Part shown: in pieces, positions 26,777 through 33,942 of the stretch
Layout of the letters: each line of letters opens with the position of its first letter
How positions within the stretch are numbered: position 1 is the first letter of the stretch
DNA from: Coriobacteriia bacterium
GTDB lineage: Bacteria; Actinomycetota; Coriobacteriia; Coriobacteriales; UBA8131
Length of the DNA: 45,701 nt
Assembly: GCA_009784425.1 (NCBI GenBank)
Contig: WRBR01000005.1
Span: 1 to 45,701, forward strand
Direction: 5' to 3'
Notes under the pieces: generated by a model
The model's database searches: none
What the model was told of the DNA's origin: nothing
The model's input: only the letters and a program-made list of their open reading frames with translations
Position numbers and translations under genes: made by a program

Positions 26777-26806
26777 TAATACGAACAGGAGGGAGCAAGT
26801 GTCGGA
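26777..26806 (-). promoter_or_regulatory. ECF-type promoter of the vWA lipoprotein gene
   Basis: Read on the minus strand: TCCGACACTTG, 12 bases, CGTATTA. Both boxes and the spacer length are identical to those before the ECF sigma gene at 28049-28078, while the spacer bases differ. The start of transcription would be about 20 bases before the ATG. The -35 box touches the stop codon of the anti-sigma candidate. Confidence 0.82.
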
Positions 26807-26807
26807 A

Positions 26808-27536
26808 TTATTTTTGCTGTGTTCTCCGCCAGGAGAGAACTGCCCTTATGGTTATAAAGATCGCCGCAAGTAATGCCAAGGCAGAAAGCGTCAGGGCTAC
26901 ATAGTCTACAGGCGAAGGCCAGGGATCTGGTATCACCATAGGGGGTATTTCAGCTTCAACAGTGATGGGAGGCGCATAGTTAGGGGCTTCAGCCATCTCC
27001 ACCTCTACCGCTTCCTCAACAACAACAGATAATGGTGGAACAGAGCCTGGCGTGCTTTCTGGAGCTACCATTGCGGGGTCATCGGCGGGGTTGAGCGGCA
27101 CAGGCGTTTCTGCTGTGTCGCCGGGAGCGGTGTCTTCGGGCTGCTGGTTGTTCGGCTGTTCGTTACCCGGCTGCTCGCCTTCTGTTTCAAGCGAAGACTC
27201 GGAGCCCTCCTCCGTTACTTCTAAAGTAAAGTCGTTTGAGTCCTCGGAGTAAGAGGGGGGAGCGGTGCTCTCCTCAAAAGCAGTCACAATTTCTGGCAGT
27301 GTCGGAGGTATAAGAGCGGCAAAGAGCAAGCAGGCCGCTATGGGCAGGGCATACCTTAACAGTGAGAACTGTCCTCTGGGGGAGCGTCGCGGCTGCGTCT
27401 GGGGCTGCTCTTCAGGCTGTGCTTCTGCGCCAACGCCGGCCTCATGGGCTTGGAGGATGTTCTGCAGCATGCGCTCGCGCGCTGCCTCATCCGGACCCAT
27501 GTGGTCAAATGCGTCTCTGAGCTTGTGCTCACTCAT
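26808..27536 (-). CDS. Putative anti-sigma membrane protein
   Basis: The start at 27536 gives 242 residues; GGTGA lies before this ATG and the coding region overlaps the sigma gene stop by eight bases. The N-terminal 57 residues are charged and cytoplasmic-like. A helix follows (LPIAACLLFAALIPP), then about 130 residues rich in Pro, Glu, Thr and Gln, and a last helix (about 211-230). No zinc-binding HxxxCxxC motif is present. Position directly behind an ECF sigma gene and the membrane topology suggest an anti-sigma factor, which is inference only. Confidence 0.6.
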   Translation of the reverse strand: MSEHKLRDAFDHMGPDEAARERMLQNILQAHEAGVGAEAQPEEQPQTQPRRSPRGQFSLLRYALPIAACLLFAALIPPTLPEIVTAFEESTAPPSYSEDSNDFTLEVTEEGSESSLETEGEQPGNEQPNNQQPEDTAPGDTAETPVPLNPADDPAMVAPESTPGSVPPLSVVVEEAVEVEMAEAPNYAPPITVEAEIPPMVIPDPWPSPVDYVALTLSALALLAAIFITIRAVLSWRRTQQK

Positions 27537-28032
27537 CAAAGTCACCGCCTAGTTTTTCCCTCAGCACTTTTCGTGCGTCACTTAAATAGTTCCTGATTGT
27601 AGAGTGTGGCTTATCCAGTAACTCTGCAATCTCTGAGGCGTTGTAGCCCTCGTAGTAATACAGATAAATACAGCTGCGAAGGTTATCCGGGAGGGCCATA
27701 ACAAGGGCAAGCGTGCTGTCGTAGGAATCTTCCGGGCTGGCATCGGGGGCAATGGGCTCCGGGATACTTTCCATGTCAAGGCGCTTGTTCCAACTGCTCT
27801 TCAAAAGATCCTTGCAGCGGTTTATCGCAACGCGGATAAGCCAGGCCTTCTCATGCTCAACGCTTTGAAACTCCGGTGTTTTGGCCAGCACCTTGAGAAA
27901 GATGTCCTGCGTGGCGTCTTCCGTATCCGCCGTGTTGCGCAGATGCGTGCGACACACACGATACACCGTGTCAACATGCCGCTCATAAAAAGCAGCAAAC
28001 CACACGCTATCCTTTTCGCCAAGCGTTGCCAA
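27529..28032 (-). CDS. ECF-type RNA polymerase sigma factor
   Basis: The 167-residue protein has sigma region 2 (HVDTVYRVCRTHLRNTADTEDATQDIFLKVL) and region 4 (LPDNLRSCIYLYYYEGYNASEIAELLDKPHSTIRNYLSDARKVLREKL), with neither region 1 nor region 3, as in extracytoplasmic-function sigma factors. The start is TTG 28032 with AGGAAG before it. Its own promoter has the same two boxes as the vWA gene, so it probably activates itself. The likely anti-sigma gene overlaps its 3' end. Confidence 0.93.
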   Translation of the reverse strand: MATLGEKDSVWFAAFYERHVDTVYRVCRTHLRNTADTEDATQDIFLKVLAKTPEFQSVEHEKAWLIRVAINRCKDLLKSSWNKRLDMESIPEPIAPDASPEDSYDSTLALVMALPDNLRSCIYLYYYEGYNASEIAELLDKPHSTIRNYLSDARKVLREKLGGDFDE

Positions 28033-28048
28033 TTACGCTTCCTATCAA

Positions 28049-28078
28049 TAATACGATTCAATACTGCCAAGTGTCGGA
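28049..28078 (-). promoter_or_regulatory. Autoregulatory ECF promoter of the sigma gene
   Basis: On the minus strand: TCCGACACTTG, 12 bases, CGTATTA, 17 bases before the TTG start. This matches the promoter of the vWA lipoprotein gene exactly in both boxes and in spacing. The leader would be very short (about 10 bases) but still holds AGGAAG. Confidence 0.82.
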
Positions 28079-28108
28079 GCTAAGAGTATAACCAATCCGG
28101 CGGTGTGT

Positions 28109-28147
28109 CAGCTGGGGACAGTGAAACTGACTCACTGTCCCCAGCTG
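28109..28147. repeat. GGGGACAG hairpin
   Basis: CAGCTGGGGACAGTG pairs perfectly over 15 bp with CACTGTCCCCAGCTG across a nine-base loop. It belongs to the GGGAC hairpin group and lies directly after the stop codon of the permease fragment on the minus strand, so it may have been that operon's terminator. Confidence 0.85.
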
Positions 28148-28149
28148 GA

Positions 28150-28266
28150 CTACTCGGTTCGCAGGGCAACTACGGGGTCTTTTTTGGCGGCGAGGCGTGC
28201 GGGGATGAAGCCGGCAATTAGATTGAGGCCTACGCTGATGGCGATGAGGATGAGGCTGTACTGCAT
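28150..28266 (-). pseudogene. C-terminal remnant of an ABC permease of the FtsX/MacB type
   Basis: The minus-strand frame ending in TAG at 28150 encodes SLILIAISVGLNLIAGFIPARLAAKKDPVVALRTE. This is the typical end of MacB/FtsX-like permeases (last membrane helix, then PARxAAxxDPxxALR-E). Upstream of about 28266 the homology stops, and the frame runs into the response-regulator sequence of the other strand. Only about 38 codons remain, so it is a relic left by deletion or inversion. Confidence 0.75.
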
Positions 28267-28885
28267 CTTTCTTGAGAAGGAGAGATTTCTGCCAGTTGGG
28301 GTTTTTGATGGTACGCAGGCATTGTCTGAGCTTGCCTCCCAAGACAGAGACCTTATCTTGTGTGATGTCATGATGCCCGGCATCAACGGGTGCACCTTGG
28401 TTGACATCATCCGCAAGTCTGATTCACAGATTCCCATACTCATGGCAACGGCAAGGAGCAGCTTTGCTGACAAGCAGCGGGCGTTTTCGGCGGGCAGCGA
28501 TGACTATATGGTAAAACCCATAGACCTCAACGAGCTTAAGTTGCGTGTTGCCGCGCTTCTGCGCCGCGCAAGCAAGATGAACAATCGCTCCATGACCATT
28601 GGCAATGCGCTGCTGGATCTTGACACGCTCACCGTGACCGAAGGAAGCAGCTCAGAGCAGCTTCCGCAAAAGGAGTTTTTGCTGCTCTTTAAGCTGTTGG
28701 CGTCACCGGGGAGAATATTTACCCGGCGAGACATCATGAACGACATTTGGGGCAGAGAGACCGATTCGGACGAGCGCACCGTGGACGTGCATATCAGAAG
28801 ACTCAGGGAGCGTTTTGAGGGCAGCCCGAGCTTTGAGATTATCACGGTGCGGGGGCTTGGGTACAAGGCAATGGTGTCCTCATGA
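28264..28885 (+). pseudogene. Response regulator lacking the start of its receiver domain
   Basis: The frame joins a receiver domain at FLEKERF, about 20 residues into the usual fold. Beta strand 1 and the acidic Asp pair that binds Mg2+ are lost, while the phospho-acceptor (LILCDVMMPGING), the Lys (DYMVKPI) and a complete winged helix (VDVHIRRLRERF, VRGLGYKAM) remain. The ORF track extends it to 28103 only by reading the permease remnant backwards. It could still be made from ATGs near 28237-28249, giving a phosphorylation-deaf DNA-binding protein. The kinase gene follows with an ATGA overlap. Confidence 0.7.
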
Positions 28886-30042
28886 AAAACCGAGGCGCAA
28901 CAGGCGGTCAGGGAGAGAAGCCTGCAGGCACAAAGAGCAACAACCCAAGCAGGCGAGCCCCAACAAAGCATCATCTCCTGGGTTTTTATGCGATGTTTGT
29001 GTTGGGCATTGCCGTCATCTTGGTGGTGTCGTTATTCATTGGGGTCATTATCCTCTATCTGTTGTTTACCAGCGGACTCATTGAGCCGCAAAGAGGGAGC
29101 CCCTTTCCGGCTATCTTGATGATTGCGCTGCCGAGTATCCTTATCAGCTTGGTGCTTATCACCGGTTTTGGCAGAAATGCAATCAAACCTCTCAATGACT
29201 TGTCCAAGGGACTCAACGAGGTTGCATCAGGCAATTTCACTGTGCGGCTGAATGAGCAGACGCTGGGCCAGTATAGCGAGACGAGCCGTAATTTTAACCA
29301 GATGGCACGGGAGCTTGAGAGTATTGAGATGCTTCGCGAGGATTTCATTCTCAATGTGTCGCATGAATTCAAGACCCCTCTTTCAGCAATTCAAGGCTAT
29401 GCAACCTTGCTGCAAGACCCTGACTTGGGAGAGGCTGAGAAGGCGGAATATCTCGACGGTATTTTCAGTGCCACTCGCTCACTCTCAAACCTGTCGAGCA
29501 ACATCCTTGAGCTTTCTAATCTGGAGACCCAAGCCTCTGAGCTATCCAAAGAGGAATACTCACTGGATGAGCAGCTCAGGCAGGTCATTGTAATGCTCGA
29601 GCCCGCCTGTTCCAAGAAAGGGCTTGAGCTAGAGGTTGACCTGGACACTGTTGACATCATTGCCAATCAAGACCTGCTCGAAACAGTGTGGATCAACCTC
29701 TTAGGCAATGCCATAAAATTCACGGAAGAAGGAGGGAGTGTCACGGTGCGCATGCGGTGCCTTGATAAACAAACCGGAGCCGCCCGAGCAAGCTCTCCTG
29801 CCAGCAAGGTTGAAGTCAGCATTGCCGACACCGGCTGCGGCATAGAAGAAAAAGAACTCTCCCGCATCTTTGACAAGTTCTACCAAACAGACCAATCCCA
29901 CAAATCAGAAGGCAACGGCCTGGGCCTCGCCCTAGTAAACACAATAATTGCTAAACACAATGGCAGTATAGAGGTTCAGAGCACCCCTGGTAAAGGCTCC
30001 TGCTTCAGGGTTCATTTGTGTGCCATTTTATCGCCTGTGTGA
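28882..30042 (+). CDS. Sensor histidine kinase (partner regulator truncated)
   Basis: The 386-residue kinase seems intact. It has a basic N-terminal tail, two membrane helices (about 32-62 and 72-92), HAMP, HisKA with LNVSHEFKTPLSAIQGY, and HATPase_c with NLLGNAIKF, DTGCGIEEKE and GNGLGLALV. ATG 28882 overlaps the stop of the damaged response regulator. With that partner deprived of its acidic pocket, the kinase may be orphaned or may act on another regulator, such as the intact one at 12.4 kb. Confidence 0.9.
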   Translation: MKNRGATGGQGEKPAGTKSNNPSRRAPTKHHLLGFYAMFVLGIAVILVVSLFIGVIILYLLFTSGLIEPQRGSPFPAILMIALPSILISLVLITGFGRNAIKPLNDLSKGLNEVASGNFTVRLNEQTLGQYSETSRNFNQMARELESIEMLREDFILNVSHEFKTPLSAIQGYATLLQDPDLGEAEKAEYLDGIFSATRSLSNLSSNILELSNLETQASELSKEEYSLDEQLRQVIVMLEPACSKKGLELEVDLDTVDIIANQDLLETVWINLLGNAIKFTEEGGSVTVRMRCLDKQTGAARASSPASKVEVSIADTGCGIEEKELSRIFDKFYQTDQSHKSEGNGLGLALVNTIIAKHNGSIEVQSTPGKGSCFRVHLCAILSPV

Positions 30043-30289
30043 CAAAATGTGACATATTTCTGCGGGTTTCTGCGGGTTTCTGCAGATTTCAACAATCAAT
30101 CTACCAGCAGTTAAGCGTGTTTTATCCCAAAATTAGTGGCGGAGAGCCGGGGATTCGCGTGTATTTGCTGCGCAAATCCACGTGGTCCTCGCTCAAGAGC
30201 TCGGACGTTTTTGCTACAAACGAGCCACTGGCTCGTTTGCTTAACGCAAAAACCCCTCTCGGGTTCGAATCCCAGCGAGTTCAACGAAT
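30043..30289. other. Structured non-coding stretch with tRNA fragments
   Basis: It opens with a short tandem of TTTCTGCGGG (three near copies at 30057-30086). A 26-base copy of the 3' end of tRNA-Ser lies at 30132-30157. Two small hairpins follow (CGTGTATTTGC/GCAAATCCACG and CAAACGAGC/GCTCGTTTG). GGGTTCGAATCCC at about 30260 looks like a T-arm from another tRNA. No credible gene is present. Confidence 0.6.
30132..30157 (-). repeat. Att-like direct repeat, copy of tRNA-Ser 3' end
   Basis: The 26 bases ATTAGTGGCGGAGAGCCGGG plus GATTCG are identical to 30328-30353, which cover the 3' end of tRNA-Ser including its CCA and three bases beyond. Two copies of a tRNA 3' end in the same direction are the mark left by site-specific integration. 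Confidence 0.7.
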
Positions 30290-30330
30290 AATACCTTCAG
30301 AGACTTCTTTTAGAAGTCTCTGAAGGTATT
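30290..30330 (-). terminator. Hairpin terminator of tRNA-Ser
   Basis: AATACCTTCAGAGACTTCT pairs perfectly over 19 bp with its complement around a three-base loop. It begins two bases after the CCA end of tRNA-Ser on the minus strand. The T tract is weak. Confidence 0.75.
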
Positions 30331-30332
30331 AG

Positions 30333-30423
30333 TGGCGGAGAGCCGGGGATTCGAACCCCGGAACGGGTTTTGCCCGTTACTCGCTTAGCAGGCGAGCACC
30401 TTCGGCCTCTCGGTCAGCTCTCC
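30333..30423 (-). tRNA. tRNA-Ser (GCT)
   Basis: The minus strand folds as a long class II tRNA. The acceptor stem is GGAGAGC with GCTCTCC. The anticodon arm CTCGC-CTGCTAA-GCGAG has anticodon GCT, which reads AGC/AGU serine codons. The variable arm ACGGGCAAAACCCGT is typical of serine, and the T arm is CCGGGGTTCGAATCCCCGG. Discriminator G and CCA are encoded. Length is 91 bases with CCA. Confidence 0.95.
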
Positions 30424-30481
30424 ACCTCGTAACGCGCTTTGAAGACGCGCAGCGCCTAATGATACAGCAAATCCTTCTTAT

Positions 30482-30546
30482 GAGACAGGGGGACAGTTCT
30501 TCTGTCTCGCCGGGTCAGAAGACAGAAGAACTGCCCCCCCTGCCTC
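30482..30546. repeat. GGGGGACAG hairpin after the ORF6N gene
   Basis: GAGACAGGGGGACAGTTCTT faces AAGAACTGCCCCCCCTGCC, a stem of about 26 bp with two or three interruptions and a 12-base loop. It lies directly after the stop of the minus-strand ORF6N gene and can end its transcription. It shares the GGGAC core and GTTC word with the other hairpins. Confidence 0.85.
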
Positions 30547-30561
30547 AAGGCTATTCATCAG

Positions 30562-31122
30562 TCACTCTTTCTTTCGTTTATCTCGCTTAATGGTGTGTTT
30601 TATTCTCATAACAGCAAAATTAACTTCGATTGTAGTTTCATCACCAGATACTTCCAAAGCGTTGTCATCTAAGACTTCGGCAAGTATTTCACCACTTCTT
30701 TTCATCAGTGATTTTTGCTGGTCTTCTTTTTCAATATCTGGTAGCTTGCTTATCGTTCTGGATAGCTCACGAATTTTTGCGAATGTTTCCACAATAGCTA
30801 TTGTTGTTTGGGTAGCGCTAGGGCTTTTGAGAATTGTGGCAAGCATATACAAGCCTTTTTCAGTAAAGGCCGTTGGCGAGACAGTTGAGTGCTTTATTGT
30901 GATGAAGCGGTCGAATTTTTCGACCAGTTCAGTTTTATCCTTATTTGTTAGCGTTATTAAATAACCAGGAGGAAATTTATCAGGGTTATTCTTTACGGCT
31001 TCGTTGATGCGCTTAGTTTCAACTCCATAAAGCTTTGCCACATCCCTATCAATGAGAACCTGCTGGTTGCGAATTACAAGAACAAAGTCACTTACTTCGG
31101 GCAGTCCTTTTGTGCTAGCCAC
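30562..31122 (-). CDS. ORF6N-domain protein, phage antirepressor-like
   Basis: LVIRNQQVLIDRDVAKLYGVETKRINEAVKNNPDKFPPGYLITLT is an ORF6N domain, the DNA-binding module of phage antirepressor proteins that also occurs alone in bacterial chromosomes. The rest is helical. I place the start at GTG 31122 (186 residues), because AAGGAG lies eight bases before it and touches the listed 31131 start. The gene is more AT-rich than its surroundings and sits beside a tRNA with an att-like repeat, so it is probably a relic of a mobile element. Confidence 0.8.
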   Translation of the reverse strand: MASTKGLPEVSDFVLVIRNQQVLIDRDVAKLYGVETKRINEAVKNNPDKFPPGYLITLTNKDKTELVEKFDRFITIKHSTVSPTAFTEKGLYMLATILKSPSATQTTIAIVETFAKIRELSRTISKLPDIEKEDQQKSLMKRSGEILAEVLDDNALEVSGDETTIEVNFAVMRIKHTIKRDKRKKE

Positions 31123-31433
31123 GCTAAACACTCCTTATTCATCATTACTAAAGAAACATCTGGCCACCATGAAAATCGAATAGCAATTCCTAGACATCTG
31201 TGCTTGTTGCTGAATAATCACTACTACCAAAACAGTATACTACTAGAATACTAACATTGCTGTCAAAATCAATATATTAATGCTAATGTTTCCTAATACG
31301 AAGTATTTCTCTCCTTACATCCCAAAGCTTTGTTCCATGCTGTTGACTAGAGAGAGAATAAGGTCTACAATATCAATTATGCGCAGCCAGGAATATATGC
31401 AAGCGAGGCTAATAACAAGAAGGAGAGAAGCAA
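31123..31433 (+). promoter_or_regulatory. AT-rich divergent region with modA promoter
   Basis: A clear sigma-70 promoter is present: TTGACT (31343-31348), 17 bases, TACAAT (31366-31371). The leader to modA would be about 55 bases. No ModE-type palindrome or Moco riboswitch could be recognised. The left part is AT-rich and contains the start of the divergent ORF6N gene; nothing else is seen. Confidence 0.8.
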
Positions 31434-32330
31434 ATGTTCCAGACTAAAAACGAAAACAAGAATAGGCTGAGCAAGGTTGTAGCCCTGCTGCTGAGCCTCA
31501 TGTTGGTAGCTTCTGCTGCTCTAGTATTGGGAGCGTGCAATGGTCAGGCTCAGAGTGAATCCAGCAACAACTCCAACGGTGCCCAAGTTGAACAAGAAGC
31601 TGTTCAGCTGCAGATATTTGCGGCCAACTCTCTTGAAAGGGCGCTTCCAGAGGTACAAGCGCTTTACACTGAGCAAAACCCCCACGTGACTTTCAAGGAC
31701 ACGCAATTCAAGGGATCCGGTGACCTGGTAACCGAGCTGCAGGGTGGCGCTCCGGCAGATATACTGATAACTGCCTCCGCTTCTACCATGAACACGGCAG
31801 TTGAGAACGGCTCCATTGATGAAGCTACTCGCATCGACCTATTTGCCAATGACTTAATCGTCGTCAAGCAAGAGGGTTCCAATGTCAACGCTTCTTCTCT
31901 TGCAGACGTCAACAGCAGCGCAATCACCAAGGTGGCTATCGGCGATGCCGACGCTGTTCCGGCCGGCGCCTATGCCAATCAAAGCCTCTTTACCGTAGGG
32001 CTTTACTCGGATGAGTCCGGCAAGGGTGGCACTTATACTCAGGGCTTTGATGCCAAGGTCATCATTCAATCCAGTGTAGGCAACGTAGCCAAAACGGTTT
32101 CCACCGGCGACGTGCAGATTGGTTTTGTCTACAGCAGCGATCTCTACCGCTATGACGGAATCGAGCAACTCTTTGTGGTGCCGAGTAACACCCATAAGCC
32201 TATCGTTTATCCGGGCGCTGTAGTGGCCAACTCAGCAAACGCCAACGAGGCTGCCAAATTCCTGGACTTTTGCCTAAACAATCCCGAGGCACTTAAGATT
32301 TGGGCGCAATACGGATTTGAGCTCATCTAA
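31434..32330 (+). CDS. modA: Molybdate ABC transporter substrate-binding lipoprotein
   Basis: The 298-residue protein has a lipoprotein signal (lipobox LGAC, Cys35), then a type II periplasmic-binding fold with ModA signatures: LQIFAANSLERALPEV, FKGSGDLVTELQGGAPADILITAS, and the C-terminal YPGAVVANSANANEAAKFLDFCLNNPEALKIWAQYGF. It captures molybdate or tungstate outside the cell. GGAG precedes the ATG. ModB and ModC follow. Molybdenum uptake implies molybdopterin enzymes, as in respiratory reductases of anaerobes. Confidence 0.94.
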   Translation: MFQTKNENKNRLSKVVALLLSLMLVASAALVLGACNGQAQSESSNNSNGAQVEQEAVQLQIFAANSLERALPEVQALYTEQNPHVTFKDTQFKGSGDLVTELQGGAPADILITASASTMNTAVENGSIDEATRIDLFANDLIVVKQEGSNVNASSLADVNSSAITKVAIGDADAVPAGAYANQSLFTVGLYSDESGKGGTYTQGFDAKVIIQSSVGNVAKTVSTGDVQIGFVYSSDLYRYDGIEQLFVVPSNTHKPIVYPGAVVANSANANEAAKFLDFCLNNPEALKIWAQYGFELI

Positions 32331-32332
32331 AG

Positions 32333-32422
32333 TGACACCGATTAAAGTCTGAGGCTTAAAGCCTTTCTCACTTTTCCTGTCTCAGATACCGCTTCTGAGC
32401 CTCAGGCAATTAATCGGTGTTG
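32333..32422. repeat. Interrupted palindrome between modA and modB
   Basis: ACACCGATTAA (32335) has a perfect inverted copy at 32410-32420, and the inner CTGAGGCTT faces GAGCCTCAG. It resembles in style the 152-base palindrome at 7906-8057. It could stop or slow transcription within the mod cluster. Confidence 0.7.
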
Positions 32423-32433
32423 CTTTCCACTTC

Positions 32434-32502
32434 CGTCATTGCGGCCCCCGAGCCGCAATCTTGAACTCGCTAGCAAGATTGCGGGTCAAGCCCAGAGTGA
32501 CG
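32434..32502. repeat. GTCATTGCGG / ACCCGCAATC repeat
   Basis: CGTCATTGCGG on the left and CAGAGTGACG on the right enclose GCCGCAATCTT and AAGATTGCGGGTCAAGC, which are inverted to each other. The word GCTTGACCCGCAATCTT occurs again at 33954-33970, so the same family flanks modB on both sides. Confidence 0.7.
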
Positions 32503-32545
32503 TTGGGGGACGCAATAACGGCAGCTCGGACTACGCGAACAGAGG

Positions 32546-32551
32546 TATAAT
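32546..32551 (+). promoter_or_regulatory. -10 element placed for a leaderless modB transcript
   Basis: TATAAT ends eight bases before the modB ATG, where transcription would start at or next to the initiation codon. There is no ribosome site between them. No clear -35 is visible. Confidence 0.5.
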
Positions 32552-32559
32552 ACTCAACT

Positions 32560-33939
32560 ATGAATAATAGCCCCAAACGATTCGTGCTCGTAGTGATGGT
32601 GCTCATCCTTGTGCTGGGCACCATGTTTGCGCTTCCCTTGCTGGCTCAAGCTAACGAGCAGGTGAGCATAGATGCTCAGGGAACAGCTGCAGGTTCAGAG
32701 GGCGCCAGCTTTGGCATCGATGATTTTGCCCGCAACAACAAGGGGAGCGCTCGCACCTACGAGGGCAGGGATGTTGGTTACCGTTATCCTATGGCAGGTG
32801 CCAGCGCCTTTGCCGCCCTGGTGCTTGAAGACAAGCTGGTCATCTTCATTCCAGAAGAGGTGCAGGCCACTCTAGGCCTGGATTTTACCAACAACAAAGC
32901 AGCTCAAGAGCAGTTTGTCACCCTCCTCAAAGCACTCGATGCCCATAATGCCCGCGGTGGCATAACTCTTGAGCAGCTGAATCTACCGGTGGTCTTTACC
33001 AACGCAGAGAGCATTCAACACGCGGGAAGCATCATCACCTTTGGCGTTGAAGTTGAGCCGGGATATTACTATGTGGTTCTCACGGCTGACCCAAGCGCAG
33101 CAACCACGCCGGACACCAGTAAGCTGATTTCCTTTATGGCCACTGGCACTATTGTGGCAAGTGAAAACCTGGTAATCACCCCCGCGCCCAAAGGCCTGGA
33201 GGCTTTCAAGGAGTTCCTGACTCACATGGATTACCGCCCCTTCTGGGTGTCAATGAGAACAGCACTCACTGCGCTGGTATTTGTCTTTATTCTGGGCTTG
33301 GCAGCAGCACGGCTGACCCTCAGGGTCTCCAATAACGTCAAAGATCTCCTTGATGCAATCTTTACCATTCCTTTGGTGTTGCCTCCCACGGTCATAGGTT
33401 TTCTGCTCTTGGTGACCTTTGGTAACTCCACCGCCTTTGGGCGCTGGCTCATCGATAACGGAATTGAGGTGGTGTTCTCCTGGCCGGCAGCTGTGATTGC
33501 TGCCACTGTGGTAGCTTTCCCCCTCATGTATCGAACCGTCCGCGGCGCCTTTGAGGCGCAGGATCCGGAAATGCTCGACGTTGCCCGCACTCTGGGCTGG
33601 AAGGAGTCACGCATCTTCTTCCGTCTGATGTTGCCGCTTGCGTGGCCCTCCATCGCAGCAGGCACGGTGCTCTCCTTTGCCAGAGCCTTGGGTGAGTTTG
33701 GCGCCACTTTATTTGTGGCAGGCAACTTTGCCGGAGTCACCCAAACCATGCCGCTCGCCATCTACTTTGAATGGATGGGAGGCCGCAGCGATGCCGCGGT
33801 CTTTTGGGTTGTGGTAGTCATCATCATCTCGTTCATCGTCATCTTCTTCATCAATCTTTACGCACGCCACACCCAAAAGTTCCGCATGGGCACGGCAAAG
33901 GAAGAAGATAAGGGAGAAGGGATCTATCGTTTTGAATGA
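32560..33939 (+). CDS. modB: ModB-type permease with large N-terminal extracytoplasmic domain
   Basis: The last 225 residues are a full ModB: five or six helices with the EAA loop DVARTLGWKESRIFFRLMLPLAWPSIAAG and ALGEFGATLFVAGN. Before it stand about 225 residues that ordinary ModB lacks: a signal-anchor helix (residues 8-30), then a soluble part with short repeats of FGIDDFARNN and FGVEVEPGYYYVVLTADP type. That part would lie outside the membrane beside ModA. No database name is recognised for it. The start has no ribosome site and may be leaderless. Confidence 0.9.
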   Translation: MNNSPKRFVLVVMVLILVLGTMFALPLLAQANEQVSIDAQGTAAGSEGASFGIDDFARNNKGSARTYEGRDVGYRYPMAGASAFAALVLEDKLVIFIPEEVQATLGLDFTNNKAAQEQFVTLLKALDAHNARGGITLEQLNLPVVFTNAESIQHAGSIITFGVEVEPGYYYVVLTADPSAATTPDTSKLISFMATGTIVASENLVITPAPKGLEAFKEFLTHMDYRPFWVSMRTALTALVFVFILGLAAARLTLRVSNNVKDLLDAIFTIPLVLPPTVIGFLLLVTFGNSTAFGRWLIDNGIEVVFSWPAAVIAATVVAFPLMYRTVRGAFEAQDPEMLDVARTLGWKESRIFFRLMLPLAWPSIAAGTVLSFARALGEFGATLFVAGNFAGVTQTMPLAIYFEWMGGRSDAAVFWVVVVIIISFIVIFFINLYARHTQKFRMGTAKEEDKGEGIYRFE

Positions 33940-33942
33940 AAC

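Noticed and set aside
27285-27297. AGTGTCGGAGG within the anti-sigma gene as a third ECF -35 box
   Set aside because: It lacks the first CA of the box and has no TAATACG partner; it is part of a coding sequence.
30018-30323. 101-aa ORF after the kinase
   Set aside because: It overlaps the end of the kinase, a tRNA 3' fragment and the terminator hairpin of tRNA-Ser; it is not a credible protein.
31294-31300. Third ECF promoter from the TAATACG word upstream of modA
   Set aside because: The matching CAAGTGTCGGA box at the correct distance is absent.
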